From assembly GCF_019317285.1 (NCBI RefSeq), contig NZ_CP079218.1, positions 3,720,001 to 3,784,000 of the forward strand: DNA of 64,000 nt, read 5' to 3'. The stretch comes from Pedobacter sp. D749. Its GTDB lineage: Bacteria > Bacteroidota > Bacteroidia > Sphingobacteriales > Sphingobacteriaceae. Every line of letters starts with the position of its first letter. The stretch's first letter is position 1. Below, in pieces: positions 44,330-52,485 of the stretch. The notes below the pieces were generated by a model. It worked only from the letters and a program-made list of their open reading frames with translations, had not been told where the DNA came from and ran no database searches. The position numbers were made by a program, and so were the translations under genes.

Positions 44330-47317
44330 TTAGAATGATGCACTTACACCAAAACTATAGGTTCTTGTTTTTGGATAATAATTGTTATTGTCTATGCCCG
44401 GCGTTACACCACCCATATTAATCTCAGGATCAATACCGCTATAGTTTGTAATTACGAAAAGATTATTCGCGGTAGCATAAAGTCTGATGGCTTTAATTGA
44501 TTGTGTTTTTGGTCTAATGGTGTAACCGATTGTTGCATTGTCTAAGCGCAGGTAAGAACCACTTTCCACAAAACGATCAGAAATCAGGTATGCATTCGCA
44601 TCGTTGAAAGATTCGCCTAATGTAAATCTTGGAATATTTTGCAGCTTGGCATCAGCCGGATTGTTTAATGATGCCATTGTTGCATTTAAGATTTTATTCC
44701 CCAATACCCCACGAACAAGGAAATTCAAATCCCAATTTTTATAGTTGAAGGTATTTGCCCAGCCGTAAATTAATTTTGGTTGTGCATCGCCTGCAATTTT
44801 AGCATCTGTTGTTAAGGGTTGTGTAGCAATGGTTTGTCCGGCGGCATTAACATAGGTACTTACACCAGCCGCATTTTTACCCGCATAATTCCATAAATTG
44901 AAGGTACCCAGTGCATAACCTGGCTGAATCAGCTGACTGTAATTTCCTGACTGGCCTTTGCCACCCAACTGAGCCGTTTGAATGAATGAGATCTTATAGA
45001 AATCATCTGATAAGGTTTCCACAACGTTTTTATTGTGAGCGATATTTGGAGAGGTTGTCCATTTGAAGTTATCTGTTTTAACCGCAATTGCGTTTAAAGA
45101 GAACTCTACACCTGTATTTTTGATTTTACCAACGTTTGCCGTAATAGTTGGCAGGAAAAACTGCGTGGTTGAAACCTGATAATCTCCATAAATTAAATCA
45201 GAAGTTTTCTTCACATAAAAATCAACTGAACCTGTAATTCTATCTTTAAATAAGCCGAAATCTAAACCAATATTGGTGGTTGCTGTACTTTCCCATTTCA
45301 AATCCGGATTTGGATTTCTTACCGGCCCAATTGCATTGCTGATATTGCCATTATTTAAGAACTTACTATTTCCGGCAGGCGTACCATAAATCAGTAGTGC
45401 AGAAAAGGCATCAAAACCTAAACTATTACCCGAAACTCCATAACCTGCACGTAGTTTTAAATCACTCACTACCGGAACAGCTTTCATAAAATCCTCGCCA
45501 ATAATTCTCCATCCGGCAGATACCGCAGGGAATAAACCACGGCGATTATTTATCCCAATAGCAGAAGAACCATCCTGTCTTAAAGAGGCCTGTAATAAAT
45601 ATTTTTCGTTGTAATTGTATTGCGCCCTTCCATAATAGGAAATAAATCTTATGGTAGAAATAGGAGCGTTATTAAAAATTATCTGAGAAAGTGCGGTTGG
45701 ATTGGAAAGAAATAGATTATTGTAGCTTAAATTATCATTTGAGAAATTTTGTGTGGTTACACCAAATCCATCGTTGGTTCTGTCTTCCTGCCATGAATAA
45801 CCTGCAAGTAATTTCAAACTGTGTTTGCCAAAGGTTTTATCGTAATTGAAATACCCTTCCAATACCTCACTTTTGTTTAAAATATCAATTTTCTGTGCTT
45901 GTCCGTTAACGCCTCTGGCTAATCCCGATTGGCTGTTCAGGTAAGTGCTGTAATTATTCTGATCCCTTTGCGAAGAAGCACTGGCTGTGAACTTCAGGCC
46001 ATCAAGAATATTCACCTGCGCCATTCCATTAATCAATGTTTTATTATTCAGGTTGTTGATAACATTATTATCTACAATTGATAAAGGATTTCTCGTTCCG
46101 CTTCCGGTACGGTTATAGTTTTCTTTGTAAGTACCATCAGTGTTAAAAGGACTAACCGTTGGTAAATAGAACAGCATATTTGGTAATGCCTGAGATTGAT
46201 AAATATCCGAGCTTTTTGAATTGCTATTGGTAACCGTTAAGCCAAGTTTTAACCTGTCGTTAAAAAATTTCTGGTTGATATATGCCCTTACAATAGTTCG
46301 TTTTAAAGAAGTATTTTTTAATATTCCTTTATTATCCAGGTAGTTTACGCTTGCTCCGTAATCTGATGCCTGACCAGAACCGCCGAAAGAAACATTATGA
46401 TTCTGTGAAAAACCTGTTCTCTCCAATAACGATTGCCAATTTGTATCAGAACCATCGTCATCAATCGGGTTTAAAGTCTGTTTATTATCGGCGAGGTACT
46501 GCCTTAACTCCGGCGCGGATAGCATATCATATTTCTTGGAAACCTTTTCTACCGCAGCATAACCATTGTATGAAAGGCGTGCCTGTCCATTTTTAGATCT
46601 TTTTGTGGTCACCATAATTACACCATTTGATGCCCGCGAACCATAAATTGCCGTTGAGGATGCATCCTTTAAGATATCTATACTTTCAATATCGGCAGGG
46701 GCCAATAAATCAATTGATGCTCCCGGAACACCATCGATAACATAAAAAGGCTCTTGTGCTGCACCTTCTCTAAATGAAGAAGGTCCACGAAGGGTAATTG
46801 ATGGCTTAGCATTTGGATCGCCACTTTTGGTTACATTTAAACCGGCAACCTTTCCTTGAAGTAACTGGGCGGGATTTACCATTACGCCCTGATTAAACTC
46901 TTCAGACTTAATGGAGGTTACTGAACCGGTTACATCTTTTTTATTCGCTGTACCATAACCGATTACCACAACATCTTTCAATGTCTGATTGTCTGGCATA
47001 AGCGTTACGTTAATCCGCATTTGATTGTCAACAGGCACTTCCTTTGATATGCTACCCAACATGGAAAAAACTAAAACGTTTGATGATTTTACCGATATAG
47101 TATAGTTTCCATCAGGATTTGTAGAAGTTCCGCCTGTTGAACCTTTTATTCTTACTGTTACACCAGGAATCGGCTGGTTTGTTTCATCAACAACTCTACC
47201 GCTGATGCTCCGGGTATTTTGCGCCATTACGTTTATGGAGAAAAGCATTAGCATAATTAATAAACCCTGCAGCCTGCGTACTTCAGTAAAGTAAATCAGT
47301 TTGTAAATTTTTTTCAT
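44330..47317 (-). CDS. SusC-family TonB-dependent transporter (phosphorus locus)
   Basis: About 995 residues from the ATG at 47317 (MKKIYKLIYFTEVRR), which gives a clean signal peptide ending NVMAQ; the frame extends to 47494 but that part lies in intergenic inverted repeats. A beta domain (SISGRVVDETNQPIPGVTV) and plug (VVVIGYGTANKKDVTGSV, DASSTAIYGSRASNGVI) precede the barrel, which ends FGVSASF. It lacks the STN domain of the GH9-locus SusC, so it is not expected to signal through FecR. It is the first gene of the SusC-SusD-PLC-phosphatase unit. Confidence 0.95.
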   Translation of the reverse strand: MKKIYKLIYFTEVRRLQGLLIMLMLFSINVMAQNTRSISGRVVDETNQPIPGVTVRIKGSTGGTSTNPDGNYTISVKSSNVLVFSMLGSISKEVPVDNQMRINVTLMPDNQTLKDVVVIGYGTANKKDVTGSVTSIKSEEFNQGVMVNPAQLLQGKVAGLNVTKSGDPNAKPSITLRGPSSFREGAAQEPFYVIDGVPGASIDLLAPADIESIDILKDASSTAIYGSRASNGVIMVTTKRSKNGQARLSYNGYAAVEKVSKKYDMLSAPELRQYLADNKQTLNPIDDDGSDTNWQSLLERTGFSQNHNVSFGGSGQASDYGASVNYLDNKGILKNTSLKRTIVRAYINQKFFNDRLKLGLTVTNSNSKSSDIYQSQALPNMLFYLPTVSPFNTDGTYKENYNRTGSGTRNPLSIVDNNVINNLNNKTLINGMAQVNILDGLKFTASASSQRDQNNYSTYLNSQSGLARGVNGQAQKIDILNKSEVLEGYFNYDKTFGKHSLKLLAGYSWQEDRTNDGFGVTTQNFSNDNLSYNNLFLSNPTALSQIIFNNAPISTIRFISYYGRAQYNYNEKYLLQASLRQDGSSAIGINNRRGLFPAVSAGWRIIGEDFMKAVPVVSDLKLRAGYGVSGNSLGFDAFSALLIYGTPAGNSKFLNNGNISNAIGPVRNPNPDLKWESTATTNIGLDFGLFKDRITGSVDFYVKKTSDLIYGDYQVSTTQFFLPTITANVGKIKNTGVEFSLNAIAVKTDNFKWTTSPNIAHNKNVVETLSDDFYKISFIQTAQLGGKGQSGNYSQLIQPGYALGTFNLWNYAGKNAAGVSTYVNAAGQTIATQPLTTDAKIAGDAQPKLIYGWANTFNYKNWDLNFLVRGVLGNKILNATMASLNNPADAKLQNIPRFTLGESFNDANAYLISDRFVESGSYLRLDNATIGYTIRPKTQSIKAIRLYATANNLFVITNYSGIDPEINMGGVTPGIDNNNYYPKTRTYSFGVSASF

Positions 47318-47492
47318 GAATGATATTTTATAGTTTGTTTGCATTAGCCAGAACGGCAACTCATTTGGCCAAAACCCAATGACTAATTTGCTACAAAGAT
47401 GAGCTTGGTTGGTTAGGAATTTATGATGTAAAAAATACTGAATTGTTAAATTCAGGAAGGAAAAGCATTGGAATGTTAAGAAAACAGCCATC

Positions 47493-47530
47493 AAACTTCA
47501 TGTTAAACTTTTTAATTTAACATGAAGTTT
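47493..47530. promoter_or_regulatory. Perfect 15-bp inverted repeat, operator-like
   Basis: AAACTTCATGTTAAA (47493-47507), 8-nt spacer, TTTAACATGAAGTTT (47516-47530). It lies 176-213 nt upstream of the SusC start. With no minus-strand gene upstream to terminate, a protein-binding site or leader structure is more likely than a terminator. Confidence 0.5.
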
Positions 47531-47583
47531 AACAATCATTTGCAAAACAAAATATTGAGGTCATTTTGATTAAGATTATTCGT

Positions 47584-47609
47584 GTTGTCAGATGTTTCCA
47601 TCTGACAAC
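47584..47609. repeat. 11-bp inverted repeat with TTTC loop
   Basis: GTTGTCAGATG (47584-47594), TTTC, CATCTGACAAC (47599-47609). There is no T-tract on either side. It resembles a single REP-type palindrome rather than a terminator. Confidence 0.55.
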
Positions 47610-47741
47610 GATACAGTTCTTCCGAAGTTTGGGTTCCTAAAGAACTTAACGTTTTGGGTCTACTATTAAGCCCTGAAATAAATTACCTTCGGTGAGCTCG
47701 CTTAAGGCTCGGTTTACTCATAGTTTTCCGCTTCGCTACAG

Positions 47742-48125
47742 CTACAATTGACGTTATTTAACAAATCGTTATTAATCAGAATTTTAATTGCTTTCGTATT
47801 TCCACCCAGCTAGGCCATAGCACGGTATCCCCGTTCTACTTAAATCCGGCCTAACAAATTTTTCGGGCTGCACTGTTTTAGCCGTACAACTGGCTTCAAA
47901 AGAAAACGGCGAAGCCCTCATGAATGCAGTTGAAAGTTATAAACAACAAATGAATAAATTTTCAGCCGGCATTTTTTGTTACTTTTTGATGCCAAAAAGA
48001 AAGAGCCCTTCGGCGGCGGCGAGCCGAGGCAAGACCGCGCCTTAGGGCAAAAGAAATCAATTAAACGTCACTCATATTGATTTTTATAAAATAAGTTACC
48101 CCTCAGGACAACGATCGCATTTTAA
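47742..48125. repeat. Long direct repeat R1, copy 2
   Basis: About 384 nt, in the same orientation as 39881-40206. It matches in blocks from CAATTGACGTTATTT through CGTCACTCATATTGATTTT to ATCGCATTTT, and contains an extra segment of about 55 nt near 47905-47960 (GGCGAAGCCCTCATGAATGC). The repeat is non-coding. Confidence 0.85.
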
Positions 48126-48244
48126 AACTGTGAGGATAATCAAACAATCAAATGAATTAAATTTAATTCGCTTTTCATACCCTCTTCAGATCGCAAGCGT
48201 AGTTTTGAATCATAAAATTATTGAAAATCAAAAAAAGAGAGCAT

Positions 48245-48979
48245 ATGAAAAGTCAAATCAAAAAAACAGCAATAACTGCTTGTTTCGCGCTGATGAGTAT
48301 AGTAACACTAGCGCAGGTACGCCCAAATGATACCCCTCCTGCACCACCGGCCGGAGGCCCTGGAGAAATGCTTCCTCGCCCTGAACGAAACAGAGGCGGT
48401 TTGGAAGGCGGTGCTTTAAAAGTTTTAACTTCGCTGAACGGAAAGGTTATTGCCTACCAAACGAATGACAGGTATATCTATAATAGTTTCACCTTGCAAA
48501 ATGGCAATCAGGTAATCACGGTCAGATTTCCTGAACAACTAGGTAAACAATTGATGAGTGTAGCAGCTAAGGGTAAATCGGTAACTGTAAAAGGCTTTAC
48601 AGATAATGGACCAGATGGTGTAAATGTATTCCAAATGGCAAGTTTGCTGGTTGATGGAACGCAAATAGTAGATACCCCGCCAACTGTACCTATTGTTCCG
48701 GTTAATGCACAGCCTGGAACCTTTACAGGAAAAATCAGTGATTTTAAGCGTGACCAGGGAGGTGCAATCCGCGGGCTTAATCTCGATAATAAGATCCAGA
48801 TAGATTTACCTCCACCTGCAATTGAACAGTTACAGTCTTTACTAAAAGCTGGAGATAAAGTAAAGGTAACCGGCATTAAAGACACACCACCATCAGGTGT
48901 AGCGTTAGAAAGCGGTGCCCCAACCATCATTCACCCGGAAACCATTGAGATCAATGGACAGACTTATTTGTTGAGATAA
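48245..48979 (+). CDS. Secreted protein with two small beta domains, unknown function
   Basis: About 244 residues from the ATG at 48245 (MKSQIKKTAITAC), giving a signal peptide that ends TLAQ; an upstream start at 48221 is less likely. A Pro/Gly-rich linker (DTPPAPPAGGPGE) follows. Two similar beta-rich units then occur, near 58-125 (LNGKVIAYQTNDRYIYNSF, VTVKGFTDNG) and 152-236 (GTFTGKISDFKRDQGGAIRG, VKVTGIKDTPP), ending NGQTYLLR. They look like OB-type folds, but no family is recognised. The membrane-anchored protein at 49573 has the same length, two-unit layout and a matching end (NKTFLVR), so they appear related. Confidence 0.75.
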   Translation: MKSQIKKTAITACFALMSIVTLAQVRPNDTPPAPPAGGPGEMLPRPERNRGGLEGGALKVLTSLNGKVIAYQTNDRYIYNSFTLQNGNQVITVRFPEQLGKQLMSVAAKGKSVTVKGFTDNGPDGVNVFQMASLLVDGTQIVDTPPTVPIVPVNAQPGTFTGKISDFKRDQGGAIRGLNLDNKIQIDLPPPAIEQLQSLLKAGDKVKVTGIKDTPPSGVALESGAPTIIHPETIEINGQTYLLR

Positions 48980-48990
48980 TCTGGTTAGAT

Positions 48991-49457
48991 CCTTTCGTGT
49001 GGACACATCTTTAGGTTTGGGTTTTTTATACGTTTTGCTAGCTTGCTTTAATAAATTTACAGGTTTTACCGAAGAACGCCGTCAATCCCAAGGGCAGGAG
49101 AATCAAAAAAACAGGAGTAGTTCATTACAATTTGCACAAACAAACCTGAAACGCAGTGGTTTTGTGTTCGTAATCACTGAATTAAAACTCAAAATAGCAT
49201 TGAATACAAAACAAAGTGCCGCTGTTTTTTTGATGTGCGTGAGATTGTGTAAAAGGCCCATTGCTGGATTGACAAGCGCTTTGGGTACTTTGGCGCTCCA
49301 AAGTACCATGCCACCGCGGCATAGAGCGGAAAAAATCAACATTTATTTCCAAAGTATAGTTTTTAAGATATCAAAGCTTTCTATCAGCATGACGATCGAC
49401 CTAGGCAACGACGCTAAAAACAAATGTAAACTAAAAGATATGTGTCCACACGATAGG
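48991..49457. mobile_element. 467-bp MITE-like element with target duplication
   Basis: The left end CCTTTCGTGTGGACACAT (48991-49008) and the right end, whose complement reads CCTATCGTGTGGACACAT (49440-49457), form an 18-bp terminal inverted repeat with one mismatch. The sequence GTTAGAT (GGTTAGAT if one base is shared) stands directly outside both ends (48984-48990 and 49458-49464), as expected for a target-site duplication. Inside are GGTACTTTGG/CCAAAGTACC (49284-49307) and a GCC/GGC-rich palindrome. No transposase frame is present. It starts 11 nt after the 48245-48979 gene. Confidence 0.8.
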
Positions 49458-49572
49458 GTTAGATTGGGAGAGCTACTTCGCTCTCCCAATCTTAAATTAA
49501 TTGTTGACGCGTATGAACTAATTGGCTGCTTCGCTGTTAACTGATAAAATATAATGGTATTTTGCAGATTGT

Positions 49573-50307
49573 ATGAAAATGGAGCAAGATAATGACGTAG
49601 AGCCATTAACGATGAAAAATTACCGCCCCCTGCTGGTCGTGATCATTATTTTACTATTGGTTATTATCTGGTTATTAATAAAACCTCCTGTGCCTTTATT
49701 ACCGAAAGCTCCAATACAACTTGACAGGCCACCGATGGAACGCCTGCAAAAACAACGGATAATTACCGGAATCGTTACCAGATATAAAAACAATCCTCAT
49801 TTAGATATCAATGCATTGGAACTGAAAACCGAAAAGGCTGGTTCAATCACTATTGATTTTCGACCACATACAGCAGCATGGGTAACCAGGATTGGTACCA
49901 TTGGAGAATTGGTTACGGTAACTTATGGTTTAAACCCGAGCGATGAAGTAGTTGGTTACCAATTAATAGCCATTAAGAATAATAGAACGGGCATTAGTCA
50001 GACTCTCGGGGATTTACCCCCGCCTCCGGATGTTCCAAATCAGCAAACAGAAAAATTTAAACTGGAGAAACCTGTTTTGATCACAGATCAATATGGTGGT
50101 ATTGTGGCCCTGAGAAAGAATAACCTTTTATTTCACTTTAAGCCGGGGCTGGTAGATGATATCGCACACCTCATCAAAGAAAGCGACATATTTCATCTTG
50201 TAGCGGTGAGGCGTCAGGATGACCAGGGCTTTATTAATATAAATCATGATAAAGTATACATTGTGCTTAGCATTACGATAGATAACAAAACATTCCTGGT
50301 AAGATGA
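49573..50307 (+). CDS. Membrane-anchored beta-domain protein linked to a two-component system
   Basis: 244 residues. A short charged N-terminus is followed by one TM helix (about 18-37, LLVVIIILLLVIIWLL) and an extracytoplasmic part of two beta-rich units: about 60-128 (IITGIVTRYKNN, ITIDFRP, LVTVTYGLNPS) and 160-244 (PVLITDQYGGIVALRKNNLL, ending NKTFLVR). They resemble those of the secreted protein at 48245. No known family is recognised. The stop overlaps the start of the regulator gene (ATGA, 50304-50307), indicating coupled translation and a likely role as sensor accessory or target-binding subunit. Confidence 0.75.
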   Translation: MKMEQDNDVEPLTMKNYRPLLVVIIILLLVIIWLLIKPPVPLLPKAPIQLDRPPMERLQKQRIITGIVTRYKNNPHLDINALELKTEKAGSITIDFRPHTAAWVTRIGTIGELVTVTYGLNPSDEVVGYQLIAIKNNRTGISQTLGDLPPPPDVPNQQTEKFKLEKPVLITDQYGGIVALRKNNLLFHFKPGLVDDIAHLIKESDIFHLVAVRRQDDQGFININHDKVYIVLSITIDNKTFLVR

Positions 50308-50987
50308 AAATATTATTAATAGAAGATGAGTTAAAGTTAGCAGGATTTATTGCTGACGCCCTTACGCAGGCCGGTCACATCTGTGATCAGGTTGCCGATG
50401 GTAATAAAGGCTTGGAAACGGCTATGGTTGGCAATTATGATCTTATCTTATTGGATATGATGTTACCCACACTTAATGGGTTGGAAGTTTTAAAAAACCT
50501 GCGCAGTTTTAATAACCAAACGCAGGTGATTATAATAAGTGCATTAAACGATACAGAGCACGTGATAAACGGGCTTGACCATGGCGCTATTGATTACCTT
50601 AAAAAGCCATTTGAGCTTGATGAATTGTTAGCCAGGGTACGTTCTGTACAACGCCGGTCTTTAGCACAGGGTTCCCTCAAATTACAGGTTTCGGATCTCA
50701 AGGTAGACCTGCTGACAAGAGAAGTTAGCCGGGCTGGTAAACCAGTGATACTGAGTAATCGTGAATTTGCCTTACTGGAGTTCCTGCTCGCCAATCAGAA
50801 CAACGTAGTAACAAAATCACAGATTCTCGAAAAAGTATGGGACATAAACTTCGATCCCGGCAGCAATGTAATAGAAGTACACCTTTACCAGCTTCGAAAA
50901 AAAATGGATAGAGGTTATGATGAAGAATTGATCCACACGGTTGTTGGGCGGGGTTATGTACTGAAAGGCGACGTAAAACAAGGCTAA
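50304..50987 (+). CDS. OmpR/PhoB-type response regulator
   Basis: 227 residues. The receiver domain (about 1-118) has the acidic pocket EDE (7-9), phospho-acceptor Asp51 (LILLDMMLPT), Ser in IISAL and Lys in YLKKPFE. The C-terminal winged-helix domain (about 128-223) has the OmpR features LSNREFALLEFLLANQ and IEVHLYQLRKKMD, ending VVGRGYVL. It overlaps the preceding gene by 4 nt and is directly followed by the kinase gene, so it is a dedicated operon regulator that binds DNA. Confidence 0.95.
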   Translation: MKILLIEDELKLAGFIADALTQAGHICDQVADGNKGLETAMVGNYDLILLDMMLPTLNGLEVLKNLRSFNNQTQVIIISALNDTEHVINGLDHGAIDYLKKPFELDELLARVRSVQRRSLAQGSLKLQVSDLKVDLLTREVSRAGKPVILSNREFALLEFLLANQNNVVTKSQILEKVWDINFDPGSNVIEVHLYQLRKKMDRGYDEELIHTVVGRGYVLKGDVKQG

Positions 50988-52322
50988 ATGACAGGAAAGC
51001 TTCAGTTCGGTATCAAATTAAAAATAACGGCAGCATTCAGCCTGATCTTTATTTTGTTGAGTTTCTCCTTCAACCTCTACTGTTACCGGAAGATCAGGAT
51101 GCTGATGATATCCGATAATGATGCCTATTTAATAGCCAGGGCCCAAACACTTTTGGATAAAACCGAAGTATTACCGGCAATTATTCCTTTGCCTGATAAC
51201 AATACCTCAATTCGGGTATTATACCATTCAGCAGGAAAGCCCATAACAGTTTTTCAGTCGCCGGGGATCATTAAAAATATCCGCACACCTACAAAGACGG
51301 GCGTAACCGATACCCTGGGAATGAGGGTTGCCTACGTAATCAGCAGTAATGAAGATAACCCCGCCGAATTGATGCTCGTACGCAGTGCAGACCAATTAAA
51401 TAATAATTTACAATACCTGCTCTTACTGCTTTTTGCCTGTAGCCTGTTGAGTGTTTTGCTTGCAGGTTTGATCGCCTATATTTTATCGTTTTATTTATTA
51501 CAGCCGGTGCAACGTATCATTAAAGCCGCAAAGCTTATCAATGCGCATAAACTCAGGGATGTAATTCCGGTTAAGAAAACGAATGATGAATTGCAGGAAT
51601 TAACGGAAACCATAAATATGATGTTAGTGAGGATCGATGAATCGTTACAGCAGCAGCAAAACTTTTTTGCCTCGGCCTCACATGAATTAAAGACACCGCT
51701 GGCCATTATGCGCGCCGAAATAGAAGTCCAGCTATCTAAGCCGGTATTGGCGCCGGAGCTATCAAACCTGATGAAAAGTCAGCTTGCTGAAATTAACAGG
51801 CTGCAACAGGTGGTACAGGAATTCTTACTGGTAAGTCAGTTAAAAAGTAGTGGTATTACCTTACATAAGCAACAAATTGATCTTTCATTGGTTATACTCC
51901 GGTTATTTCACAGGTTCCAACCATTTCTGCAACAAAAAGGATTAAACTCAACGATTGACTTTGATAAAGATGCAGAGACATTTTTGATAACTGCCGATGA
52001 TGATAAACTGAATATCTTACTGATGAACCTCATAGAAAATGCAGTTAAATATGCTGCTCCAGATACCACCATCCACTGTTCTGTTCAGCGATCCACATTG
52101 AAAGATCATATCGCCATAAGCTTTAAAAATACGATTAACGAAGAAAGTTTCCCCACTGAAAATCTCCAAAATGCCTTCCATAGAGAGGCTATAGACTCAA
52201 ACGGTGCAGGCATTGGCCTTTGGCTGGTTAAAGAGATCACGCAATTACATCATGGAAATTTCCACATGGAAAGCAGCAACTTTTCATTTGAAGCAATAGT
52301 AGACTTGCCAATCAGCGCATAG
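50988..52322 (+). CDS. Membrane sensor histidine kinase (HAMP type)
   Basis: 444 residues, starting on the base after the regulator stop. TM1 is about 13-33 and TM2 about 143-170, with an extracytoplasmic loop of about 110 residues between them. A HAMP domain (about 170-222) is followed by HisKA with His232 (FASASHELKTPLAIM), then HATPase_c with N box NLIENAVKYA and G2 box GAGIGLWLVKEI. The G1 glycine box is poorly conserved (SFKNTINEES in its place), which is seen in some kinases of this type. The loop could interact with the two-unit protein encoded first in the operon. Confidence 0.93.
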   Translation: MTGKLQFGIKLKITAAFSLIFILLSFSFNLYCYRKIRMLMISDNDAYLIARAQTLLDKTEVLPAIIPLPDNNTSIRVLYHSAGKPITVFQSPGIIKNIRTPTKTGVTDTLGMRVAYVISSNEDNPAELMLVRSADQLNNNLQYLLLLLFACSLLSVLLAGLIAYILSFYLLQPVQRIIKAAKLINAHKLRDVIPVKKTNDELQELTETINMMLVRIDESLQQQQNFFASASHELKTPLAIMRAEIEVQLSKPVLAPELSNLMKSQLAEINRLQQVVQEFLLVSQLKSSGITLHKQQIDLSLVILRLFHRFQPFLQQKGLNSTIDFDKDAETFLITADDDKLNILLMNLIENAVKYAAPDTTIHCSVQRSTLKDHIAISFKNTINEESFPTENLQNAFHREAIDSNGAGIGLWLVKEITQLHHGNFHMESSNFSFEAIVDLPISA

Positions 52323-52485
52323 CGGTCAGTATTGATCTAAAACGTCATCTCGCACCACTTTTTAATATGAAGAAAAATTAATCCCATCAAAAAATAGCAT
52401 AACAATCTGATTTACAATTAATTAATATAAATTATTCCTATTAAGTGTTTAAACATAATAATGCTCAAGATGTTAAGGAAATTAT

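Larger units (their letters stand above)
47318..48244. other. Divergent intergenic region upstream of the phosphorus-locus SusC
   Basis: It contains, from left to right, the SusC leader, two strong inverted repeats (47493-47530, 47584-47609), a stretch with no recognised feature, and long repeat copy 2 (47742-48125). It must supply the promoters of susC (minus) and of the 48245 gene (plus). No coding sequence was seen. Confidence 0.55.

Noticed and set aside
47317..47494. 59-codon N-terminal extension of the phosphorus-locus SusC
   Set aside because: The extension lacks signal-peptide character and covers the AAACTTCATGTTAAA repeat; the internal ATG at 47317 gives a standard signal peptide.
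47493..47609. Cluster of palindromes as a possible CRISPR
   Set aside because: The two palindromes differ in sequence, there is no regular spacing, and no cas gene is present.
48508..48930. 140-codon minus-strand frame antisense to the secreted beta-domain gene
   Set aside because: The plus frame has a signal peptide and a related protein nearby, while this frame has no start context or neighbours in its direction.
48999..49544. 181-codon plus-strand frame starting at GTG
   Set aside because: It begins inside the MITE terminal repeat, covers its palindromes, and runs past the far end. Composition is not protein-like and no domain is recognisable.
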